From the NCBI RefSeq assembly GCF_018459925.1, contig NZ_CP075371.1, forward strand, positions 4,154,001 through 4,218,000: a stretch of DNA of 64,000 nucleotides, in the 5' to 3' direction. The stretch comes from Nocardioides aquaticus (GTDB lineage: Bacteria > Actinomycetota > Actinomycetes > Propionibacteriales > Nocardioidaceae). Within the stretch, counting starts at the first letter, position 1. Every line of letters starts with the position of its first letter. Below, one piece after another: positions 34,085 to 43,704 of this stretch. The notes under the pieces are model-generated. The model was not told where the DNA came from. It ran no database searches and saw only the letters and a program-made list of their open reading frames with translations. The position numbers and the translations under genes are program-made.

Positions 34085-35662
34085 TCAGCCGGCGCCCTCG
34101 ACGTAGATGCCGTTGCCCGGACCCAGCGGCACGTCGAGCTGCACGAAGGCCAGCAGCACCAGCGCCCACGCGATCCAGAACGGCACGACGAAGGGCAGCA
34201 TCCGCGCGATCAGCGTGCCCAGGCCGGCCTGCGGCTCGTAGCGGCGCACGAAGGTCAGCAGGACGATCATGTACGGGTTGAGCGGCGTGATGATCTGCGT
34301 CGCCGAGTCGCCCACGCGGAAGGCCGCCTGCACGAAGGCCGGCTCGTAGCCCAGGATCCCGAACAGCGGCACGAACACCACCGCCATCAGGGTCCACATC
34401 GACGAGCCCGAGATGATGAACAGGTTCAGCACCGAGCAGAGCAGCATGAAGCCGAAGATCACCACCAGCCCGGTGAGGCCGGCCGACTGCAGCGCGTCCG
34501 CCCCGGTCACCGCCAGCCCGGAGCCGACGCCGGACCAGTCGAAGAGCGCGATGAACTGGCCGAGCACGAAGGCCAGCACCAGGAACGGGGTCATGTCGCG
34601 CAGCGCCTCGCCCATCATCCGCGGCACCTCGCCGAAGCCGCTGATGGTGCCCGCCACCCGGCCGTAGACGTAGCCGCCGAGGGCGAAGTAGGCGAAGACC
34701 ACGAACACGATCGAGTCCAGCAGCGGCGAGGACGGCAGGAACCCGCCGTCGGCGTTGCGCCACGGCGAGGCCGGCACCAGCACCGCGACCAGGACGACGA
34801 GCGTGAGCACGGCCAGCGCCAGCACGGCCGCCCGCAGCCCGCGCCGCTCGTCGGCGGTGAGGTCGGTGCCGGTGGCGTGCTCGTGGGCGTGCTCGACCTC
34901 GCCGGCCTCCGCGCGCTCCTCGGTCGGCACGCCCTGGCGGACCAGGCGCGGCTCGAGGACCCGGTCGATGACGAAGCCGGCCACGAGGGTGAGCACGATC
35001 GCCGAGACGGCGTTGAAGAAGTAGTTCGACAGCGGGTTGACCGGGTCCGCGGCCTGCTCGAGCGCCGGCACGGTCGGGATCACCGCGTTGGTGATGCCCG
35101 CGAAGAGCGCGTCCAGCGAGGTCGGCACGATCGAGGTGGAGTAGCCGGCGCCGGCCGCCGCGAAGCCGCCGAGCAGGCCCGCCATCGGGTGCCGCCCGGC
35201 CGCCTTGAAGGCCAGCGCGGCCAGCGGGGGGACGACGACGAAGATCGAGTCCGACATCACCGAGCCGCAGACCCCGAGCAGGCCCACGGCGTACGGCAGG
35301 GCCCACCGCGGCGCGGAGCCCATCGTCCGGCGGATGCCGGCGGCCAGGAAGCCGGTCTTCTCCGCGATCCCGATGGCCAGCAGGATCGTGACCACGGTGA
35401 CCAGCGGCGGGAAGCCGATGAAGTTCGCGCCGAGGTTCGAGGTGAACCAGGCCAGGCCCTCACCGGTGAACAGGCCGCGGATCACCACCGGCTCGTCGGC
35501 GCCCGGGACGGTGACGTCGACCCCGCCCCAGGCCAGGCCGGTGGAGACCACGCCGGTGACCAGGAACAGGATCAGGAACAGGTTGAAGGGCTGCGGCAGC
35601 CGGTTGCCGGCCCGCTCGACGCGGGTCAGGAACCGGTCACCGATGCTCGTGCTGCTGGCCAT
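34085..35662 (-). CDS. AbgT-family transporter
   Basis: 525 residues with about 12 hydrophobic segments and AbgT features: GNRLPQPFNLFLILFL, the re-entrant hairpin region GAGYSTSIVPTSLDALFAGI, and TPLNPYMIVLLTFVRRYEP. AbgT proteins move p-aminobenzoyl-glutamate or sulphonamide-type compounds. The gene lies just downstream of an M20 hydrolase, the arrangement expected for uptake and cleavage of a folate breakdown product. GGGAGG precedes ATG 35662. Confidence 0.92.
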   Translation of the reverse strand: MASSTSIGDRFLTRVERAGNRLPQPFNLFLILFLVTGVVSTGLAWGGVDVTVPGADEPVVIRGLFTGEGLAWFTSNLGANFIGFPPLVTVVTILLAIGIAEKTGFLAAGIRRTMGSAPRWALPYAVGLLGVCGSVMSDSIFVVVPPLAALAFKAAGRHPMAGLLGGFAAAGAGYSTSIVPTSLDALFAGITNAVIPTVPALEQAADPVNPLSNYFFNAVSAIVLTLVAGFVIDRVLEPRLVRQGVPTEERAEAGEVEHAHEHATGTDLTADERRGLRAAVLALAVLTLVVLVAVLVPASPWRNADGGFLPSSPLLDSIVFVVFAYFALGGYVYGRVAGTISGFGEVPRMMGEALRDMTPFLVLAFVLGQFIALFDWSGVGSGLAVTGADALQSAGLTGLVVIFGFMLLCSVLNLFIISGSSMWTLMAVVFVPLFGILGYEPAFVQAAFRVGDSATQIITPLNPYMIVLLTFVRRYEPQAGLGTLIARMLPFVVPFWIAWALVLLAFVQLDVPLGPGNGIYVEGAG

Positions 35663-35686
35663 GACGGCCTCCCGGGAGTGGTGGGT

Positions 35687-37051
35687 CTAGTCGAAGTAGC
35701 GGGCGACGTCGACGGCGCCCCCGGACTCCTCGAACTCGTGGCGGACCGCGGCGGCCAGGTCGTCGTCGACCAGCAGGTCCAGGGCGGCGCAGGCCAGGCC
35801 GTACGCCCCGTCGACCGCGGCCCGCTCAGCCTCCGGGGACGCCGAGGCCGCGGCGAACTCGGGCGTGTGCAGCGCGGTGCCGGGCTCGGCGACCTTGACC
35901 AACGGGTGGATGCCGGGCAGCCGGTAGCTGACGTTGCCGAAGTCGGTGGAGGCCGCGAGCGTCTCGGAGACGACGCCGGCCGGGTACGGGGACCGCCCGC
36001 GCCGCTGCTGGGCCAGCGCCCAGCGGGCGGTGAGGGCCTCGTTGGTGCGCACCGGCAGCGACGGCGGGTGCTCGTCCCACTGCAGGTCGAGGTCCACCCC
36101 GGCCATCAGGGCGGCCCCGCGCAGCACGTCCTCGACCCGCCTCGAGAGGTCGACCAGCGTCTCGGGGTGGGGCGAGCGGACGTAGAGGTCCATCCGCGCG
36201 GTCGCCGGGATCACCGACGGGCGGGTGCCGCCCTCGGTGATCACCGCGTGCACCCGGTCGACCGGGGGCACCTGCTGGCGGAGCAGCCCGATCCCCTGGT
36301 AGGCCAGCGAGGCCGCGTCGAGGGCGTTGCGCCCGCAGAACGGCTGGGCCGAGGCGTGGGCCGGCAGGCCGGTCCAGGTCGCGGTGGCGACCCGCCGGCC
36401 GAGCCAGACCTGGTCGGCGACGTCCGCGCCGTACGGGTGGCACATCACCGCGGCGTCGAGGCCGTCGAAGGCGCCTGCGCGGGCGAGGTGCTCCTTGCCG
36501 GTGTGACCCTCCTCCGCGGGCGTGCCGAGGACCACGACCCGGCCCTCGAAGGCGTCGGGGTCGGCGTCGAGCAGCCGCCGCAGCGCGACGGCCGCCCCGA
36601 CCGCGGTCGCGGCGATCACGTTGTGGCCGCAGGCGTGGCCGATCTCCGGCAGCGCGTCGTACTCGCCCAGGACGGCAACCGTGCGGTGCCGGTCCGGGTC
36701 GAAGCCGGGGCTGGCGAGCTCGGCGCGCACGGCGGTCGGGAGGCCGTGGACGCCGACCTGCGGGTCGTACCCGTGCCGGGCCAGGAGGGCGGCGAAGGCC
36801 GCGGCGGCGTGGTGCTCCTCGTAGGCCGTCTCGGGGTGGGCGTGCAGGTCGTGGACCAACGTGCGCAGGTCGTCGGCGACCGCCTCCACGTGGGCCTCGA
36901 GCGCGTCGTGCTGCGGGGAGGGCGCCCCGTCGTGGGGCGAGGTCACCGGGCTGCTCGCCGCCGCCCGCCTCGCGGTCTGCTGCTCGAGCACGGCGAGGTA
37001 GGGGGACGGGGCGTTCGGGTCGGGCGCACTCCCGAGATGAGGGTCCGGCAC
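35687..37051 (-). CDS. M20-family amidohydrolase (aminobenzoyl-glutamate hydrolase-like)
   Basis: 454 residues from GTG 37051; the open frame reaches 37936 but overlaps the divergent phosphoesterase gene. Metal-binding features are HPETAYEEHHAAAAF, GHACGHNVIAA and GTPAEEGHTGKEH, with the dimerisation/lid domain in between (AHASAQPFCGRNALDAA). It likely cleaves an N-acyl or peptide-like bond, possibly in p-aminobenzoyl-glutamate given the adjacent AbgT transporter 24 bp downstream. Confidence 0.9.
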   Translation of the reverse strand: MPDPHLGSAPDPNAPSPYLAVLEQQTARRAAASSPVTSPHDGAPSPQHDALEAHVEAVADDLRTLVHDLHAHPETAYEEHHAAAAFAALLARHGYDPQVGVHGLPTAVRAELASPGFDPDRHRTVAVLGEYDALPEIGHACGHNVIAATAVGAAVALRRLLDADPDAFEGRVVVLGTPAEEGHTGKEHLARAGAFDGLDAAVMCHPYGADVADQVWLGRRVATATWTGLPAHASAQPFCGRNALDAASLAYQGIGLLRQQVPPVDRVHAVITEGGTRPSVIPATARMDLYVRSPHPETLVDLSRRVEDVLRGAALMAGVDLDLQWDEHPPSLPVRTNEALTARWALAQQRRGRSPYPAGVVSETLAASTDFGNVSYRLPGIHPLVKVAEPGTALHTPEFAAASASPEAERAAVDGAYGLACAALDLLVDDDLAAAVRHEFEESGGAVDVARYFD

Positions 37052-37058
37052 CGGCGCC

Positions 37059-37064
37059 ACGCTA
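37059..37064 (-). promoter_or_regulatory. leaderless -10 for the M20 hydrolase gene
   Basis: Minus-strand TAGCGT ends 7 bp before the GTG at 37051 and fixes that start. Confidence 0.6.
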
Positions 37065-37129
37065 GGCACGCGACGGGGAGGGCACAAGAGCGGGTCGCCA
37101 GGGTCTCGCGGACCGGTCGCCCGGGTCGA

Positions 37130-37135
37130 TAGCGT
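37130..37135 (+). promoter_or_regulatory. leaderless -10 for the metallophosphoesterase gene
   Basis: TAGCGT ends 6 bp before the ATG at 37142. The same hexamer drives the divergent M20 gene 66 bp away. Confidence 0.62.
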
Positions 37136-37141
37136 GGTGCG

Positions 37142-38104
37142 ATGCCTGCTCCCGTGCAGCTCGGCCAGCACGCGCCGCCGCGTCACGTGATCGCCCACCT
37201 CAGCGACCCGCACCTGCTGGCGCACGGGGTGCGGCAGTACGGCGCGGTGGACACCGAGGCCGGTCTGGCCGCGGCCCTCGCCCGGCTGCGCCGCCTCGAC
37301 CCGGCGCCCCAGGCGCTCGTGTTCACCGGCGACCTCGCCGACCTCGCCGAGCCGGCGGCGTACGACCGGCTGCGCAAGGTGGTCGAGCCGGTCGCCGGCG
37401 AGCTGGGCGCCGAGGTGGTGTGGGTGATGGGCAACCACGACGACCGTGCGGCGTTCTCCGAGATCCTCCACTCGCAGCCGCCGGCGCACCCCGGCGCGAC
37501 CCAGGACCGCGTGCACGTCGTCGACGGCCTGCGGGTGGTGTCGCTGGACACGACCGTGCCCGGCTACCACCACGGGGAGGTCACGCCGGATCAGCTGACC
37601 TGGCTGGCCGGGGTGCTGGCCTCGCCCGCGCCGCACGGCACCGTGCTGGCCCTGCACCACCCGCCGATCCCGGTCCCGATGCTGCGCGGGGCGGAGGTCA
37701 TCGAGCTGGCCGACCAGCACGAGCTCGAGGCGGTGGTGCGCGGCAGCGACGTCCGACTGGTGATCGGCGGCCACTTCCACCTCACGTCGTGGTCCACCTT
37801 CGCCGGCGTCCCGGTCTCGGTCGCCTCCGCCACCTGCTACACCTCCGACCCGGCTCCGGGCCACGGACTCGTCGCGGGCGTCGACGGCCACCAGGCCCTG
37901 ACCGTGCTGCACCTCTACGACGACCGCGTGGTCCACACCGTCGTCCCCGTCGCCGCCGCCCCGGTGGTCAGCGGCTACGACGACGACGTGGTCGCCCGGA
38001 TCGAGGCGATGAGCCCCGAGGAACGGCGCGAGCAGGTCTCGCGCGCCGACTCACCGCTGAACGCCGCCACCGAGGACCACGCCGCCGCCTCCGTCGACCC
38101 CTGA
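37142..38104 (+). CDS. calcineurin-like metallophosphoesterase (CpdA-like)
   Basis: 320 residues. All family motifs are present in order: HLSDPHLL, FTGDLADLAEP, WVMGNHDDRAAF, ALHHPPIP and IGGHFHLTSW, giving a dinuclear metal site. Class III phosphodiesterases of this type hydrolyse cyclic nucleotides or other phosphodiesters; cAMP is a plausible but unproven substrate. The C-terminal 70 residues are less conserved and acidic. Confidence 0.9.
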   Translation: MPAPVQLGQHAPPRHVIAHLSDPHLLAHGVRQYGAVDTEAGLAAALARLRRLDPAPQALVFTGDLADLAEPAAYDRLRKVVEPVAGELGAEVVWVMGNHDDRAAFSEILHSQPPAHPGATQDRVHVVDGLRVVSLDTTVPGYHHGEVTPDQLTWLAGVLASPAPHGTVLALHHPPIPVPMLRGAEVIELADQHELEAVVRGSDVRLVIGGHFHLTSWSTFAGVPVSVASATCYTSDPAPGHGLVAGVDGHQALTVLHLYDDRVVHTVVPVAAAPVVSGYDDDVVARIEAMSPEERREQVSRADSPLNAATEDHAAASVDP

Positions 38105-38117
38105 CGCGCGACGGGGC

Positions 38118-38185
38118 GGTGGTCGAGGAGCGAGCGCAGGCGACCCCGGTGGTCGAGGAGCGAGCGCAGCGAGCGTCACGAGACC
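38118..38185 (+). repeat. two tandem forward copies of the dispersed palindromic repeat
   Basis: A shortened copy (38118-38145) and a full-length copy (38148-38185) both begin GGTGGTCGAGGAGCGAGC; the second ends in the GAGCGTCACGAGACC form of the repeat. They lie between the phosphoesterase stop and the SOS promoter of the DUF222 gene. Confidence 0.8.
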
Positions 38186-38194
38186 CTCCACAAA

Positions 38195-38206
38195 GGACCT
38201 AGGTCC
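38195..38206. promoter_or_regulatory. 12-bp perfect palindrome upstream of the SOS box
   Basis: GGACCTAGGTCC is a perfect palindrome 9 bp before the LexA box, near where a -35 element would lie. It may be an additional operator; no regulator is known to me for it. Confidence 0.35.
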
Positions 38207-38214
38207 ACTGATGG

Positions 38215-38230
38215 TCGAACATATGTTCGA
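38215..38230. promoter_or_regulatory. LexA (SOS) box of the DUF222/HNH gene
   Basis: TCGAACATATGTTCGA is a perfect 16-bp palindrome matching the mycobacterial/Bacillus-type SOS box TCGAAC-N4-GTTCGA. It ends 1 bp before the -10 hexamer, so bound LexA would block RNA polymerase. This predicts DNA-damage induction of the downstream nuclease gene. Confidence 0.9.
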
Positions 38231-38231
38231 G

Positions 38232-38237
38232 TATACT
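38232..38237 (+). promoter_or_regulatory. leaderless -10 of the DUF222/HNH gene
   Basis: TATACT ends 6 bp before the ATG at 38244, placing the transcript start at or next to the start codon. It supports ATG 38244 over the upstream ATG 38211. Confidence 0.75.
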
Positions 38238-38243
38238 AGATCC

Positions 38244-39776
38244 ATGACCACCACCGCAGACGACGGCACCGGGCCCGACCCGACGCTCGACGTCGAGGCT
38301 GCGGTGGAGGTCGAAGCGGTGATGTCACCGGACCCGTCGTTCTGGGAGTGGGTCCACGCACTCGACACCGAGCGCGAGACCACCCGGGTCGAGGCGCTGG
38401 CGGTGGTCAAGAACGCCAGGGCCGTGCAGGCCGCAGCCGACGTCGCGGTCCTGCAGTCGATCGTGGAGTGGTGCGTGATCAACGAGGCCCTCACCGATGA
38501 TGAGGCGATGTGGATCGCCGGGTACGGCGACCACGGCCTGTCCCTGGGCGGGGTCGGGTGCCCGCTGGTGCGCGAGTCCGCGGTCATCGAGCTGTCCGCC
38601 GTGCTGGGGGTGTCCACCAGGTCCGGTGCCAACCAGGTCGCTGTGACGTTGGAGCTGCGGTACCGGCTACCGCGGTTGTGGGAACGCGTGATCTCCGGGG
38701 CGTGTCCGGTGTGGCGTGCCCGCCAGGTCGCGGAGAAGACCATGGGCCTGTGCGAGGACGGCGCCGCCGAGGTCGACCGCCTCGTCGCCCCCTTCGCGCA
38801 CGCCATCTCCTACGCCCAGCTGTCCCGGATCACCGACGAAGCACTCCTACGCTGGGACCCCGAAGCGGCCGAAGAGAAACGCCGCGCCGCAGCGGACGGC
38901 AGGTACTGCCGCATCGGCCTGAGTAAGCACGTCGATGGCACCGTGCAGCTCGACGCCGGCCTCGACCTCGCCGACGCGATCGCCCTCGAAGCAGTCGTCA
39001 GCGACCGGGCCCACGCCCTGGCCCAGGACGGGTCCACCGAATCGTTGGACGTCCGCCGCTCCCAGGCCCTTGGCTCGCTGGCGACCGGACAGCCCACCCT
39101 GCCCGAGGGTCAAGAGATGCCGACTCCGGCGGGTCCGAGCCTGGTGCTGTACGCCCACATCCCCGGCGCCGTCTTCAACCCCCTGTTCTGCACCACCAGC
39201 CCCGCCAGCGGGGCCCAGCTCTCGCGGCTGGACAACCGCCACCCAGCGAAAGGCCCGATCACCACCGCCCAGGTCCGGCAGTGGGCCCACACCGCGGCCA
39301 GCATCACGATCCGGCCCGTCATCGATCTGGCCGAGACGATCCATTGCGACTCCTACGAGTGCTCCGACCGTCTCAAGGAACAGACCGCCCTGCGCGATCT
39401 GACGTGCGTGTTCCCGTGGTGCACCAACCCGGCGGTGTTCGCCGACATGGACCACGTCGTCCCGCACCCCGAAGGGCTCACCGAGACCGGGAACGTCGCC
39501 CCCGCCTGCCGCCAGCACCACCGCGCGAAGACCCACATGGGCTGGGCCTACGACGTCCTCGGACCCGGCCTCTACCTGTGGACCAGCCCGATCGGGCAGC
39601 GGTACCTGCGCTCCCACACCGGGACCCACCCCCTCGACGTGCTCCCACCCGGGCCACCACCCGACCCACTGCCCGAGCAACCCGACACCACCCCGTACCA
39701 GGCACCGCCCCCGGTGCCGGACGATCCCGACGGCGCCGCCGAGCCTCCACCCCGAAACGACCCCCCACCCTTCTGA
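38244..39776 (+). CDS. DUF222/13E12-type HNH endonuclease
   Basis: 510 residues. The N-terminal DUF222 (13E12 repeat) domain covers about residues 40-330. The HNH nuclease follows at about 390-435: CVFPWCTNPAVFADMDHVVP with paired cysteines, then PACRQHHRAKTHMGW. The C-terminal 50 residues are proline-rich and probably disordered. The promoter has a perfect SOS box and the unit is bracketed by inverted palindromic repeats. Codon use appears less extreme (AAGACC, TTG, GAA codons are visible) than in neighbours. 13E12 proteins are multicopy in actinobacteria; their job is not established. Confidence 0.92.
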   Translation: MTTTADDGTGPDPTLDVEAAVEVEAVMSPDPSFWEWVHALDTERETTRVEALAVVKNARAVQAAADVAVLQSIVEWCVINEALTDDEAMWIAGYGDHGLSLGGVGCPLVRESAVIELSAVLGVSTRSGANQVAVTLELRYRLPRLWERVISGACPVWRARQVAEKTMGLCEDGAAEVDRLVAPFAHAISYAQLSRITDEALLRWDPEAAEEKRRAAADGRYCRIGLSKHVDGTVQLDAGLDLADAIALEAVVSDRAHALAQDGSTESLDVRRSQALGSLATGQPTLPEGQEMPTPAGPSLVLYAHIPGAVFNPLFCTTSPASGAQLSRLDNRHPAKGPITTAQVRQWAHTAASITIRPVIDLAETIHCDSYECSDRLKEQTALRDLTCVFPWCTNPAVFADMDHVVPHPEGLTETGNVAPACRQHHRAKTHMGWAYDVLGPGLYLWTSPIGQRYLRSHTGTHPLDVLPPGPPPDPLPEQPDTTPYQAPPPVPDDPDGAAEPPPRNDPPPF

Positions 39777-39871
39777 CCCACCGCTGACACCCCAGCAGCA
39801 GCCGTACCGCCGGACCGGGCACGCCCACCGGCGGTACCGGCACGCCCAGGCCCCCTCACCCCCGTCGATGG

Positions 39872-39904
39872 GTGATCTGCACGCACCAGATGCGTGCAGA
39901 TCAC
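39872..39904. repeat. 14-bp inverted repeat after the DUF222/HNH gene
   Basis: GTGATCTGCACGCA (39872-39885) and TGCGTGCAGATCAC (39891-39904) flank a 5-nt loop. It could be a terminator of the HNH gene without U-tract or part of the repeat-bounded unit. The gap 39777-40030 otherwise contains only the repeats at 39923-39992. Confidence 0.7.
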
Positions 39905-39922
39905 ACGTCGACCACCGGCCCT

Positions 39923-39992
39923 GGTCTCGAGACGCTCGCTGCGCTCGCTCCTCGACCACCGGTGACAATGGCTCTCGCTCCTCGACCACCGG
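39923..39992 (-). repeat. reverse-orientation copies of the dispersed palindromic repeat
   Basis: A full copy (39923-39960) in reverse orientation to the pair at 38118-38185 is followed by a partial copy (about 39971-39992). The DUF222/HNH gene is therefore enclosed by inverted repeats. Confidence 0.8.
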
Positions 39993-40030
39993 ACCCGCGG
40001 CGCTCACCGCGCGACCGCCGCGCGGGAGCG

Positions 40031-40885
40031 TCAGCGGAGGACGACGGTGCGCTGGCCGTTGAGCAGGACGCGGCCCTCTGCGTGCCAGCGCACGGCGCGG
40101 GCGAGGGCCTGGCACTCGACGTCGCGGCCGGCGGCGACGAGCTGTTCGGGGGTCATCGCGTGGTCGACGCGGGCGACCTCCTGCTCGATGATCGGGCCCT
40201 CGTCCAGCTCGGCGGTGACGTAGTGGGCGGTGGCGCCGACCAGCTTGACGCCCCGGTCGTGCGCCTGGTGGTACGGCTTGGCGCCCTTGAAGCTCGGCAG
40301 CATCGAGTGGTGGATGTTGATCGCGCGACCCTCGAGGCGTCGGCACAGGTCGTCGCTGAGGATCTGCATGTAGCGCGCCAGCACCACGAGGTCGACGTCG
40401 TGCTCCTCGACCAGCTCCAGCAACCGGGCCTCGGCGGCCGGCTTGGTGTCACGGGTCAGCGGCACGTGGTGGAACGGCACACCGTAGTTGCCGGCTAGCC
40501 GCTCGAAGGTCGTGTGGTTGGAGACGATCCCCATCACGTCGACCGGCAGGGCCCCGGTCGAGGCGCGGAAGAGCAGGTCGTTGAGGCAGTGGCCGACGCT
40601 GCTGACCAGGATCAGCACCGTCGGGCGTACGGCGGCGTCGACGAGCTCCCACGACATCGAGAACCGCTCGGCCACGGGGAGCACCCGCGCCCGCAGGTCC
40701 TCGAGACCGAGACCGTCAGGGGCGGAGAGCTGGACCCGGAGGAAGAAGGTGCGGGTGTCCGGGTCGCCGTACTGCTGGCTCTGCTCGATGTTGCAGCCGG
40801 CGTCGGCCAGCAGCGTCGAGACGGCCGCGACGATGCCGGGCCGGTCGGGGCACGAGAGCCGCCAGACGTAGTCGCCGCCGCTCAC
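40031..40885 (-). CDS. purU: formyltetrahydrofolate deformylase
   Basis: 284 residues. The N-terminal ACT domain (about 5-85, VWRLSCPDRPGIVAAVS) precedes the formyltransferase-like catalytic domain with SNHTTFERLAGNYGVPFHHV, HHSMLPSFKGAKPYHQAHD and GATAHYVTAELDEGPII. It releases formate from 10-formyl-THF, balancing one-carbon pools and feeding purine synthesis. GTG start 40885. Stand-alone gene next to tRNA-Tyr. Confidence 0.96.
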   Translation of the reverse strand: MSGGDYVWRLSCPDRPGIVAAVSTLLADAGCNIEQSQQYGDPDTRTFFLRVQLSAPDGLGLEDLRARVLPVAERFSMSWELVDAAVRPTVLILVSSVGHCLNDLLFRASTGALPVDVMGIVSNHTTFERLAGNYGVPFHHVPLTRDTKPAAEARLLELVEEHDVDLVVLARYMQILSDDLCRRLEGRAINIHHSMLPSFKGAKPYHQAHDRGVKLVGATAHYVTAELDEGPIIEQEVARVDHAMTPEQLVAAGRDVECQALARAVRWHAEGRVLLNGQRTVVLR

Positions 40886-40944
40886 GTGCCACCTTCCCGC
40901 GTCCTCTGGTCAGGGTGTGCTGGTCGTGCAGGAGATGGTGGTGC

Positions 40945-41029
40945 TGGTGGCAGGTGCAGGATTCGAACCTACGTAGTCGATGACGGCTGATTTACAGTCA
41001 GCTCCCTTTGGCCGCTCGGGCAACCTGCC
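40945..41029 (-). tRNA. tRNA-Tyr (GTA anticodon)
   Basis: 85 nt including an encoded CCA. Acceptor GGCAGGT pairs with ACCTGCC, the anticodon loop is CTGTAAA giving GTA, and a long variable arm typical of bacterial tRNA-Tyr precedes the T-arm GGTTCGAATCC. Confidence 0.96.
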
Positions 41030-41156
41030 GGGTGTCGGTCCGAGGTTTTTGGCCCCCTGGCGACGAGAAGGGACAATAGCGCAGCACGGCGGCAGCCAGC
41101 GAACCCGCCCGCCCCACCCCCGCAGCCCCACCCCGCAGCCCTGAGGAGCACCACCC

Positions 41157-41648
41157 GTGGCCGACTCGTCCTTCGACATCGTCAGCAAGCTCGACCGCCA
41201 GGAGGTGGACAACGCGCTGGGCCAGACCGCCCGCGAGATCTCGACCCGCTTCGACTTCAAGGGCACCGGCGCCACCATCGAGTGGCAGGGCGACGACGCC
41301 ATCGAGATCACCGCCTCCGCCGACGACCGGGCCTCCGCGGTCCTCGACGTCTTCCGCGGCAAGCTCGTCAAGCGCGACGTGAGCCTGAAGGTCCTCGACC
41401 CCACCGAGCCGCGCGCCTCGGGCCAGCAGTCGAAGATCACCGTCGCGCTCAAGGAGGGCATCACCTCCGAGGACGCCAAGAAGATCTCCAAGCTGATCCG
41501 CGACGAGGGCCCCAAGGGCGTCAAGGCGCAGATCCAGGGCGACGAGCTGCGGGTCAGCAGCAAGAAGCGCGACGACCTGCAGGCCGTGCAGCAGCTGGTC
41601 AAGGGCCAGGACTACGAGTTCGCGGTCCAGTTCACCAACTACCGCTGA
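41157..41648 (+). CDS. YajQ-family nucleotide-binding protein
   Basis: 163 residues, the standard YajQ/UPF0234 length and start ([20 protein letters not shown]), ending with the conserved [19 protein letters not shown] and VQFTNYR. Members bind cyclic di-GMP or nucleotides and RNA in some bacteria; the role here is unknown. GGAG precedes the GTG at 41157. Confidence 0.95.
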   Translation: MADSSFDIVSKLDRQEVDNALGQTAREISTRFDFKGTGATIEWQGDDAIEITASADDRASAVLDVFRGKLVKRDVSLKVLDPTEPRASGQQSKITVALKEGITSEDAKKISKLIRDEGPKGVKAQIQGDELRVSSKKRDDLQAVQQLVKGQDYEFAVQFTNYR

Positions 41649-41754
41649 CACCCTCCGCCACGGACCGAGATCACGAGGCGGCCCCGGGGGTGCGGGCTAT
41701 CGTGGCGAGGCGCTCGCCGGCGTCGGCGAGACCCCCCGACGGAACAGGACGGCC

Positions 41755-43700
<1,946 letters not shown>

Positions 43701-43704
<4 letters not shown>

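Noticed and set aside
33704..37132. A 1142-codon open frame on the plus strand.
   Set aside because: It lies opposite the mannosyltransferase, AbgT and M20 genes, has low-complexity His/Arg/Gly/Val composition typical of antisense frames in GC-rich DNA, and shows no domain.
38211..38243. ATG at 38211 as the start of the DUF222/HNH gene.
   Set aside because: It would make the LexA box and the TATACT -10 part of the coding region; ATG 38244 fits the leaderless spacing exactly.
38118..39992. A classical insertion sequence.
   Set aside because: There is no DDE or HUH transposase and no target-site duplication was seen; only the inverted repeats and an HNH gene support mobility, so it is reported as a hypothesis.
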